DNA of 64,000 nucleotides from Acarospora socialis (lineage: Eukaryota; Ascomycota; Lecanoromycetes; Acarosporales; Acarosporaceae). Below the pieces are notes generated by a model, which ran no database searches, was not told where the DNA came from, and was given only the letters and a program-made list of their open reading frames with translations. The stretch's first letter is position 1. Every line of letters begins with the position of its first letter. The position numbers were made by a program, and so were the translations under genes. Below are positions 1 to 9,305 of this stretch, piece after piece. The stretch lies in assembly GCA_025617375.2 (NCBI GenBank), contig JAMYGW020000007.1:1426001-1490000 (forward strand), written 5' to 3'.

Positions 1-2
1 CT

Positions 3-206
3 GCTTATGCGAAGAATCTGAAGCCTGAGCATCGCGAAGTCCATTACGACATCGTGGCTGATTACGCACAGAAAGAGAGCTTCACAACTACCAGTCGGCA
101 CCAGTATCATGCTAGAAGGAGCAGAGAGATCAAAGAAGGCACATTCATGCCTCAGCCGTACCAGAAGGCTGCGTTTCGACTGCCCTTGACGACACTTTCA
201 GAGTAA
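3..206 (+). CDS. 3' end of an unidentified gene (5' partial)
   Basis: An open frame runs from base 3 to a TAA stop at 204-206 (67 codons), and its start lies outside the window. The peptide is hydrophilic and rich in Lys, Arg, Glu, His and Tyr, without membrane segments or a motif I know. Even composition, lack of stops and ordinary codon use suggest a real last exon, but the frame is too short for certainty. The metallophosphoesterase on the other strand ends 146 bases downstream, so the two genes converge. No function is proposed. Confidence 0.45.
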   Translation, partial: AYAKNLKPEHREVHYDIVADYAQKESFTTTSRHQYHARRSREIKEGTFMPQPYQKAAFRLPLTTLSE

Positions 207-351
207 GGAGAGCATCGCCTCATGGAAACTGATTTGGATATGTTGAAATCGCATCAGGTCGCTCGGGTAGGCCTTCAAGTGCTCTCGGCACGTCTCATGA
301 TATGATCATTCAACCAACCTCGATTCCAGGTCACTCCGCCAATGGACTGAC

Positions 352-1263
352 TCAGACGATAACACAACCCTTGGTTTTACGCCTTCTCGTGCACTGGCCC
401 GATTCGGACTCGAAAGGTCTGTCTCCTGAGTGGGCATCAATATCGACGCCTACCACTTTAGTCGGATCGAAAGTCAACAACTCGGTCCTATGGTATCCTT
501 TCTGATTGGCCACAATCCGCTTTGCTGTCCGCACATCCTTGAAATCACAATTGAAATGGGTGTGTCCAAACGCCCAGAGCTTGACCTGCGGGCTCGTCCA
601 GCACACCTGATCGGAGAGATCGGTGACAAAAGCGGACCGAACTCCGGCTGAATCCTTCATGTGTCCGGGGTCATTGGCAGCCTTAAGCATCGTCGGGCTG
701 TGGTGCGTGAAGATTATAATGGAGCGGTGCGGCTCGTGCTGCATAATATCCACAACTTGACCATTCAGCCATTGCAGATCGGCCTGATGCGCGGCACAGT
801 GAGAGTCCACGGTCCAGTCCTCGATGCTGGAGAAATCGGAGATGAAGCGCGCTACTGACTCTCGCTGTTCTGGGACGATGCGGGAAAACAGTGTACATCC
901 TAGCACAGATACGCTGTCCATGAGATCGTACCTTGTGTGATCCAAAAAGACGAATCTGCCCGTTGCCGTATCCGGCGAGCACAACCGCTTCGTATCCTCT
1001 TCGAAAGCGCGTACTCTTGCTCGCGCAGCAGGAAATGCCATTCCGTACGGCTCGTGGTTTCCAAGGAGGTAAAAGACAATCTCGAAATGTTGCAGTTGCT
1101 CTTCCAAGAATTTGAAGAGCCGAGGATCAAACACGTTCCCGATGTCGCCGAGAAGAACCAAGTGTTGGTACTGACACTGAATCTTAAATGCCTCATATGT
1201 AGGTCGTGCTTCTGGCGTCTCTAAGTGGAGATCAGACATGATCTGAAATTGTACTAAACACAT
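352..1263 (-). CDS. Calcineurin-like metallophosphoesterase with a polybasic CaaX-like tail
   Basis: Single-exon gene of 303 residues. The dimetal phosphoesterase signature is complete and in order: SDLHLE near residue 10, LLGDIGN near 37, GNHEPYG near 68, THHSP near 188 and FGHTHFN near 233. These Asp, Asn and His residues ligate the two metals in the family. It resembles fungal Ser/Thr-phosphatase-like proteins; the substrate cannot be read from sequence. The C-terminus is RRRKTKGCVIV, a polybasic stretch followed by a CaaX-type box, which predicts prenylation and membrane attachment (inference). I used the first ATG, eight codons before SDLHLE, so there is no room for an N-terminal targeting peptide. 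The neighbour across an 859-base intergenic region is a divergently transcribed nucleotidyltransferase, also with a lipid-anchor signal. Confidence 0.88.
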   Translation of the reverse strand: MCLVQFQIMSDLHLETPEARPTYEAFKIQCQYQHLVLLGDIGNVFDPRLFKFLEEQLQHFEIVFYLLGNHEPYGMAFPAARARVRAFEEDTKRLCSPDTATGRFVFLDHTRYDLMDSVSVLGCTLFSRIVPEQRESVARFISDFSSIEDWTVDSHCAAHQADLQWLNGQVVDIMQHEPHRSIIIFTHHSPTMLKAANDPGHMKDSAGVRSAFVTDLSDQVCWTSPQVKLWAFGHTHFNCDFKDVRTAKRIVANQKGYHRTELLTFDPTKVVGVDIDAHSGDRPFESESGQCTRRRKTKGCVIV

Positions 1264-2122
1264 TCTGGCATGGACTGGACGAGCCTATTTGGCAGTACTT
1301 GAAATCTGTATAACAGTGGACAAACTCAATAAGGTATTGGGAAATACTGAGATGTGTTGACCGGTGTGCTATAATCCTCATTCATGAGAATCTGATGTAA
1401 TGCGTGATCGGGACTAAGGTATGAGTGTTACAAGCGAGCTGAGAAGAAACGCTTCTCTCCACCTTCTCATCCGTCCGAAGGTACGAATGAACATCAGCAG
1501 CGCCTGCCTACATGTTGTACGAAGTATCTTTAATGACATCCACCCTGGCGCCAGGGCACGGAGAAATAGAAATGCGTACATCAAGATGTTGGCATACCTA
1601 CTTCATTTCATAAGCAAGCAGCAGCATCAACCCCTGCCGCCGATTGTGCCTGCGCTTTACACTGATTGTCATCCAACGATGGCTCTTCTAAGCTTCCGAT
1701 CCGTTTCTTTCTATATGTACCCTCACTGATACACTCAATCCCAATCTTCTGACCCATTCAGGCATGTGGGGTCTGGAAGCCTCAGCAGCGCAGGTCTGAC
1801 TGTGTGCCAGGCGGCTGGAGCCGCATCGCAGGTTTCAGTTGACTGTGCCTCTTTCCAGATTTGGGTGATATCAACAATATTACTGGGAATGGTGAGCCTG
1901 CTTGTGAGCATGGCAGACCCGATACAGAAAGGACAAACTATCAAAATGTGCTTCCAATAGTCTATATGAGCTGGACACCCCAGCAGCTGGCTCTCACTTC
2001 GCCCAGTCTTACTTCTCACATATGAACGTTCATCCTTTGATTCAGGCCACTTCTCAACGCTTAGAGTAATGTGGTTCATCGTTTAATTGTTGCGTCTTGA
2101 TTTCTATCTACAATCCAACGAC
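1264..2122. other. Intergenic region between divergent genes
   Basis: Shared upstream region of the phosphoesterase (-) and the nucleotidyltransferase (+). Open frames here, such as a 114-codon frame on the minus strand at 1735-2079, show no family resemblance. I see no repeat or clear promoter element. Confidence 0.5.
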
Positions 2123-3123
2123 ATGGGCTGCGGTAGCTCACGACAAGCCTCCAGTGGGCCCACACCGGCAAGGCATGCGCCCGCACCGCCGGATCAGCCC
2201 ATCCAGCTGCAGCAAATGCATAGACAGGTCGCAGGCAGTTCGCAAGGGAACCCAGAACGAACTGCTAGGCTCATGACACCAGAAATAAGGACCGAATTTC
2301 TAAACGCCACGCATAGAGCGTTTGGAGCTATGGAGTACGGTATCATTGGTGGAGGCGCGCTCGCTGAATATGGCAATAGGCGAGGCACGTCGGATTTGGA
2401 TGTTATGGTTTCGCAGGATCTATCAGAAGTTGTAGAGGCTCAGTTGCTTTCTCGTGGGATGGTGCGTACGGCAAGGGGAAACCTTGGGTGAGTGCATTCT
2501 CGAGGTCATATTCCCTGTTGCCCTCCCTCCACCATGTAATGGCTACTGTCACAGTAACGCCCATTTAATCAACGTCATGATCGTCTCTCCTGTTCTCTAC
2601 CTCGTCGTCAAAATCATTCTGAACTTTACTGAGAATCTCTGCTCAAATCCGAAGCTATGTGGCTTCCGATGGCCGGTGCTACGGCTTGGATATCACCACA
2701 GACACAGCTCTTAGTCAAACATTCCAGGGTCGCCGGGACGTTCAGCGCGCACCACAAGCCCAGGCCCAATTGATGACCATTGGTTTTCTCCTCAACTCGA
2801 AAGCCTACTCCTATATGACTCGCGTTGGCCCTGACATGGTAGAGAAGAAGACCAACGACGCCAACGACATTTTCTTCATTACCGACTATATGAGGAAAAG
2901 AAAAATCTCGGCCAACAGACAGGAAAGTCGATGGGTTGTTGACTACGACTTCTGGACCACTTTCTGCCAAGATTATCAAGCTGCGGAACGCATCTTTCAG
3001 GCACTTGGCTTACAGAGAGATGCGACTCCTAGTCCAAGCAACCGTGAGAGCAGGCGCTTGAGTATGAGTACTCGTAGCCGGACTAGCAGTGGGAATGGAA
3101 GCGCTGGGTCTCGACGCCGATAG
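2123..3123 (+). CDS. Small nucleotidyltransferase-fold protein with an N-terminal acylation signal
   Basis: Two exons, 2123-2487 and 2655-3123, joined over a GTGAGT...AG intron in matching phase give 277 residues. The start ATG at 2123 is preferred over upstream in-frame codons because it opens with MGCGSSRQ, a consensus for N-myristoylation at Gly2 plus palmitoylation at Cys3. Residues about 75-97 read YGIIGGGALAEYGNRRGTSD followed by LDVMV: the GG...DxD signature of the polymerase-beta nucleotidyltransferase superfamily. GLDI, just after the exon join, could supply the third acidic residue. The tail (about 240-277) is Ser/Arg-rich and looks disordered. No tRNA- or poly(A)-binding domain is seen, so the substrate is unknown. 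Related uncharacterised fungal proteins exist; the membrane anchor is inference. Confidence 0.75.
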
Positions 3124-3448
3124 ACTAATGTGCTCGAACACAAATGTAAACTATGAATTCACTCATGTGATCGGAACGCACGATAGGCTTGGATGGAAGG
3201 CATAGGGACATGATTTGAAAGGGCACACGATCATCTTCTCTGTCCATGTTCTTGTTTCAAGGCCTCATTTCTGGATCCTAACAATGTAAAGCTAGATGCC
3301 CAAGCCCGACGTATATCTCGCTCTCACATACAGTGTTTTGGAACTCGCATGGAGCCATGTTTCAGATATCCTATTCGACCAACATGGCGTTCCGGACTAC
3401 ATAACGTTGAACATATCCAATCAACATTTTATTCAAATCCCCACTTTC
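3124..3448. other. Convergent intergenic region
   Basis: Contains the 3' flanks of the nucleotidyltransferase (+) and acetyl-CoA synthetase (-). Nothing else recognised. Confidence 0.4.
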
Positions 3449-5734
3449 TCATTTCTTCCTGGATTCTTGCACAACTTTGATGATCTGGTCGACGACGCTC
3501 GGATCGGCAAGCTTTAATGCGGTCAGTAAGATCGCTACAGACAAGAGGAGTCACCGAAACCTTACCGTCGAGATATCTCCCAGCTGATCCTCTTCACCGG
3601 ACAGGATCTTCCGGAGAATACGTCGCATGATCTTGCCGGACCGGGTCTTGGGCAGGTCGTCGATCATGAAGATCGCTTTGGGGGCGGCGAAGGGGCCGAT
3701 GGATTTCCGGACCTGCTGGATGAGATCCTTTCTGACTTGGTCGCTTGACTCGTTGCCTTCTTTGAGGGATACGAAGGCATTGACCGCTTGACCGGAGAGT
3801 TCGTCATTGATGCCCACCACAGCCGCCTCGGCGACCTGGTCTGGAGTACAGTCAGCACTACAGTGAGATCGCAAACCGATTGTCACTTACGATGCTCGAT
3901 AAGCGCTGCCTCAATCTCAGCGGTGGACAATCTGTGCCCGGAGACGTTGACGACGTCATCGACACGGCCACGGATCCAGTAATACCCTTCGTGATCACGG
4001 CCGGCCCCATCTCCAGTGAACTTATGTCCGTTAGACACCATTCCCCAACACCAGGCACGATACTTACGTAGTAACCTTTGTACACGTTAAGATATGTGTC
4101 CATATACCGCTTATGTGCCCCCCAGACCGTCCGAGCCATGCTGGGCCATGGTTTCTTGAATGCAAGAACACCCTCGACATCATTTCCGTGGATCTCCTCG
4201 CCGGATACGGGGTCGATGATGGCTGGCTCGATGCCGAAGAATGGGAGTGAAGCGCTGCCTGGCTTCGTAGGAGTGACACCAGCTAGTGGCGAGATGACGT
4301 GGCATCCAGTCTCCGTTTGCCAGTATGTCTACACAGGTTGTCAATGACTGACGCTATCAGCAAGGGCGTGATTTGGCGGCACTCACGTCCACAACGTGCG
4401 CCTCCTCTTTTCCGACAATCTCAAAGTACCATTTCCATACCTCTGCAGCGATCGGTTCTCCGACAGAGCCCAGAACTCTGAGTTCCTTCATTTCGGCCTT
4501 GACGTGTTGGTCACCGGCCCGCTTCAACAGGCGTAGAGCGGTAGGCGCAACGTAGAACTGCGAGACCTTGTGCTTCTCGATAACCTCCCAGTACCGTGAG
4601 AAGTTCGGATAAGCTGGGGTTCCTTCAAAAACGACAGTAGGAACACCTAGCAGCAGAGGCGCGTATACGACATATGTGTGCCCAGTAATCCAGCCGACAT
4701 CGCCACCACAGAAAAACACATCGTTGTCATGGATGTCGAAAACGTACTTCGCCGTTGCGGCTGCGCCTAACAGATATCCGGCCGTTGTGTGCATAACACC
4801 CTTCGGTTTGCCGGTCGATCCAGATGTGTAAAGCAGAAACAGCGGATCTTCCGAGTTCATTGACACCGGCGCGATGTAGCTGGGGTACTTCTCGACCTCC
4901 TCATGCCACCACCAGTCGCGGCCCTTGGTCCAGGGTACATCGGCTCCGGTCCGCTTGAACACCAGACAGTGCGTGATGTCCGGACACTGCTTCAGGGCCT
5001 CGTCGACGATCTTTTTCGTTCCGATAAGCTTTCCGCCACGTTTGCCCTCATCGGTGGTGATGACGACCTTCGAATGCGCATCGATGACACGATCGCGGAG
5101 CGAATCCGACGAGAACCCCGCGAAAACGACCGAGTGCACGGCACCGATACGGCTGCATGCCAGGAAAGCAAACAACGTTTCGGGGATCATGGGCATGTAT
5201 ATAGCTACCGTATCACCTTTCTGCACACCCATCTGCTTGAGCACATACGCCAGCCGAGACACTTCGCGGAGAAGCTCCCCATACGTGATGGTGCGACCTT
5301 CACTCGCCTCGTCGGCTTCGTAGATGATGGCCGGCTTGTCGGGGTTCTTGATCGCATGGCGGTCGACGCAGTTGTAGGAGGCATTGAGACGGCCTTCCAA
5401 GAACCACGCATTGTCGCCGTTCTCGAAGGTGCCCGTGTGAACGGTCTGGAAGTCTCTCTCCCACGTCAGGAGTTCTCTCGCGAGCTTGCCCCAGAATTTG
5501 TCGGGGTTCTCAATAGACTCCTTGTACAGCTCCTGGTAATGCGACAGGTCATTGAGGTGAGGCTTCTTCGGATGCTTCCTGTATTGCTTCAGTACAGTAC
5601 ACTCACTGCCCGGTTGTGCAGCGTATTCTCGGCTTCCAAACTCACTTGAAAAACGCCTTGGGAACGTTGTAGGTGTCGACCTGGCCGGCCTCATGCACAA
5701 CAGGGTTGGGAGATTTAGTCTCTCCTTCGCTCAT
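3449..5734 (-). CDS. facA: Acetyl-CoA synthetase
   Basis: Six exons: 5734-5646, 5578-4387, 4328-4068, 4020-3891, 3840-3566 and 3511-3449. All phases agree and give 669 residues, the usual length of fungal FacA/Acs1. The enzyme activates acetate with ATP and CoA to acetyl-CoA, needed for growth on acetate or ethanol and for cytosolic acetyl-CoA. Visible marks are the AMP-binding P-loop [42 protein letters not shown] at an exon join, [20 protein letters not shown] (adenylate binding) and a C-terminal [14 protein letters not shown] with the lysine that is acetylated in the family. The start is [10 protein letters not shown] on the first exon rather than the ATG inside intron 1. No mitochondrial presequence is evident. 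Confidence 0.96.
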
Positions 5735-7368
5735 TGTTGCAAATCGCTATTCCTTCGTTTATGCTGGGATTGATGTAGATAGGTGGTTGGTAAAGACGAA
5801 GCAGGTGGAACAGGTACTCGTACAAAAGGCTTCGGACTGAGGGGCAGCAGCAGTAGAAATGTCCCGGCAAAGCAAAGTGTAGCCAAGCCGCAACAAGTCC
5901 GACGTAAGGAAAGGTATGGTAACAATATGCTGGGACGGGGTCCGATAGCCTGACTTAAGATATTGGTGATGCGACTAGCTACTTAGACGCAATTGCGATT
6001 GGGAGGTTGTCTGCGAATGCCACAGTTGACTTATTATTGCAGAAATGCTGTGCTGCAGCTGTGAAGCAGGCAAAGGTTTATCAATCTTCGAACACACTCC
6101 TCTTGTCTACCTTAGATGAGGAGCTTTACGTTACGTATGATGCTACATCTATAGGGTAATATCATACCTATGGTGTGGGATGTATCTGGACATGCATCCT
6201 TTCTTCGAGCTTGGAGCTTGGAGCTCTGAGCTTTTGGCGGCGTCAAGTGGGGTCAGGCACGGACAGGCGGGGTCCGGGGAGAAGGATGCTTGCCCGCGGA
6301 AAATAAAGTACCTACCTACCCTACCATATCTCATGTACATAGTACCTATACACAAATAATTGATCACCAGACAGCAACATATGAGAGTCAGAGTCTCGGT
6401 ACAAAGGGCCAAGAAAGTTGGTCGGACAAGTATATATGGTTCCAGACTGTGGCCGTTGCTGTGCCGTATGGCGCACAAACACAAATACTACGTGTACGAA
6501 GTGGCTTGGCCTCTGGGCGTATGCACCAACCCTGTTCAAGACAGACACTAATTATCCTGCCTACGTGGTATAGATACACTGACGTACCTAGAGGTAGGCA
6601 GGTACGTTAATGACCGCGGCGGAGGGGGTGGAGGAAAGTGTGGAGTAACGTAACTTTAAGCTCCATATCTGGACTGAGCGGCCGTGTTGGGATAAGTGCT
6701 ATCGTACGGTTAGACCACCTCCTCTCAGTAATAACCAAGTGAGTATATATTATGATAGATCCTTCAACGACAGGTTATGAGTGTTGGCGATATCGCATCC
6801 TTAGGTGATGAGACGTTCTTGCCACTTGGTTGGTTTGTGATATCATTAGGACGAGTTAGCTAGCCATATCTATTTAGAGCAGCAGTCAACCGTCCCCTCG
6901 AAACCGGCCGAGACTTTCCTAGTAAATACCGACATCCGTTTGCAGCAGCCTCCTGCTTGAGCAGTTCGGTATCCTGGAAGTGTGCTGCCCACCACCGCCG
7001 GACGACGATGACAAAGGTGTTGGGATAGCAGTCCTCCTATCCTCCTCCGACACAATGGCCTTACAACCCCAGCCGGGAGAACTGGCCTCGAGCTGTGGGT
7101 AATGACCGTGGAGTTGATGGTTGTTACAGTGGAGGTTCTAAGCGACCAAGTAGGAGGACAATGCTCGGCGCTACTCTTCCTTCCGGGAAGTTCCCCATCG
7201 TCAGCCGTGCAGCTATGCTTTCTGACTTGCTCCATATTATTCCTCATTCTTCAAATCAAACCCTCATTACCGAATGTCAGCTGCAGTCATGAATCCCTTT
7301 GACTTCCCAGCTCCAGCAGATTTTTCCTCTTGCAATGCAATGCCAGAGACTGAACAGGTCATGCGCCA
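5735..7368. other. Gene-free stretch upstream of acetyl-CoA synthetase
   Basis: About 1.6 kb without a supported gene. It holds the acetyl-CoA synthetase promoter near 5735-6100 and, near 6300-6600, runs of CTACC/GGTAGG repeats. Short open frames in all frames look random. Confidence 0.4.
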
Positions 7369-8457
7369 TCAAGCCCATCCCTCCACGGTTGAGCTCGAAG
7401 CCTTCATTAGCCACCTCTCCCACCATGATCGAACACCTACTACCGCCGCCCTGCCGTCATCTTTGCCACGCAAGCCATCTGGGTCGCCAATAATGGCAGC
7501 ATAGAACCAGAAACTCGCAGCCACCCAACCGGCAATCGCAACGCCAAAACTTACGAATGGCGATAAAACGTGGACAAGAACCAGCCTCGAAGCACTGTAA
7601 CTCGTGATAACCTCCGAGGACCGAATAAAGATGATCTGGGTACTGAGTGAGGGTGAGAGAATACGAACGATTTGCTCACTATAGGAGCGGCCGCTGAAGC
7701 AGAGATGGAGAGGGACGAGTGCTGTGATAATGACGAGCGCACCAATGGCGTAAAGGCAGACGATGAAGGAGAAGAGAGGGCAAAAGCATGACAGCCAGAC
7801 CTGTTCGCGTACATTAAAACGTGGTCTCTGATAGCCAAAGCTCTCGCACAGGCCAGCTTACCAGGATCCAGAGGGCATGGTCCCTTGATTCGACACGTTC
7901 ATCCAAGCTCTCATCGCGGGCATAAGTGTATGTTGTGTGTTCTGCAGGCTGTACCTGAGAATATCGATGCGGCCGCATCTGATCCTGCACCCTTATATTC
8001 TGCACAGCATACCCAGCTTCCCTGCTATACCTGAAATCACGGTATTCCTGCACAGTCCCGGGATTCTTGGTGCTAGTTAAGGGGACATGTTGACTTCTTT
8101 CACTCGCGAGACTTGCTGGCTGAGCGTACGAAGACTCGGAGCGTGAGTGTACCGCTTTTGGATAGGGAATGTGCAATGTTGATGATTGGTGACTATTCGT
8201 GCGGTGTGCTTCATCCAACGGTTGTTTAGATGTAACGATGACATCTGCGATGTGCAGAGGTTTCACCGGGGCGGTGGAGTCGAATGGAGATTGTCGTAAA
8301 GTATCAAGTTGTCGCTGCCGTTGGACATGATAATTTGGTGAGTGTGCCATGGCAGGCATATCGTGAACCCTTGACATGTGCTTGGTAGCACACCAGAACG
8401 GGCCAAATGCAACAACATCAACGGTCACGATGGAAAGAATGGCAACGATATAAGGAA
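7369..8457 (-). CDS. Multi-pass membrane protein of unknown function (5' end unresolved)
   Basis: Two exons are clear: 8457-7862 and 7800-7369, joined in phase over a 61-nt GTAAGC...CAG intron; the frame ends at a TGA at 7371-7369. The first exon opens with a hydrophobic helix (PYIVAILSIVTVDVVAFGPF), followed by about 150 polar residues rich in Ser, Gln and His. Two further hydrophobic stretches lie near the second join (CPLFSFIVCLYAIGALVIIT) and in the last third (SFGVAIAGWVAASFWFYAAI). An in-frame stop just upstream of 8457 and a nearby CAG acceptor mean at least one 5' exon lies further upstream; I could not place it. The family is not recognised, and the short loops do not match known transporter signatures. 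Confidence 0.6.
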
Positions 8458-9305
8458 CTGTTCATCCATCAACAAGAAAGACATCCTCTCGACGTCTCCT
8501 CATTTTATGGAAGAGCGTGGTAAAGACCATTGCTGGGCGAGATGATTGCCCAGCAAAATGCCCAGCAACAGTGAAGTCACATATTGTCTTGGCTCGTCGG
8601 AGAGCCAAGAAGCTTGGGAGCTTGAGGCGAAACAGACACTGAGGTGACATCTAGTGGGTCACACCCGTCGATTGCTTGGCAACAAGGTCTTGGCAGCTCG
8701 GTGCTGAACAAAAGCGAAAGCATTACTGGACCGCTAGACTGATCCGTTAGCTTTTCAGTGGAGTTCATCAACGACTTATGCACCTGTGCGGCGCCGGAAC
8801 CTCTTGGGTAAGGTACTTTTGTAGGCACTCAGCTTGGGTAACGTTACCTTACCAGCCCGAGTTCCCTTTGCCGCGCCGGCAGTTATCTTGACTACCCTAT
8901 CCCACCGCGACGATTCCGAAGGCGAGGGGATTACTAAGCTCCTTCGTCAGAGCATACGCCTTGAGTCTTACCTTCCCTTTGGCCGGGATGTGCTGTAAAC
9001 ACAAAAACGACTGTGCTTGCTTTCTCCATCTCACAACATATGATACTCTGACCCAGTTGCGTCGAAAAATGCTACAAATGTCCGCTATCAGGATTTTCCT
9101 TACAAGTATCCTCCCCACACAAACTCCGTCTGCTCTCTCCACTCAAACGGTAATGCTCGAACACAACAGGGTTGGCAGGGGAAACGGTAGCGTTTGTGAG
9201 CACATGCGAGCTGGGAATTGTGTATATGTACGATTAGGTGCAAGATGAACCCCATGCGCAACGAAATACAATTTCCACCCTGCCCATGCGCTGAGAGGCT
9301 AGTGA
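8458..9305. other. Intergenic region; may hold the first exon(s) of the membrane protein
   Basis: Weak open frames on the minus strand between about 8460 and 8830 could supply the missing 5' exon(s), but none joins convincingly. A 12-nt palindrome GGTAACGTTACC lies near 8837. The rest is the 3' flank of ssn6. Confidence 0.3.

Noticed and set aside
1735-2079. 114-codon frame on the minus strand between the first two genes
   Set aside because: No family resemblance, no clear splice or start context, and it sits in a shared promoter region.
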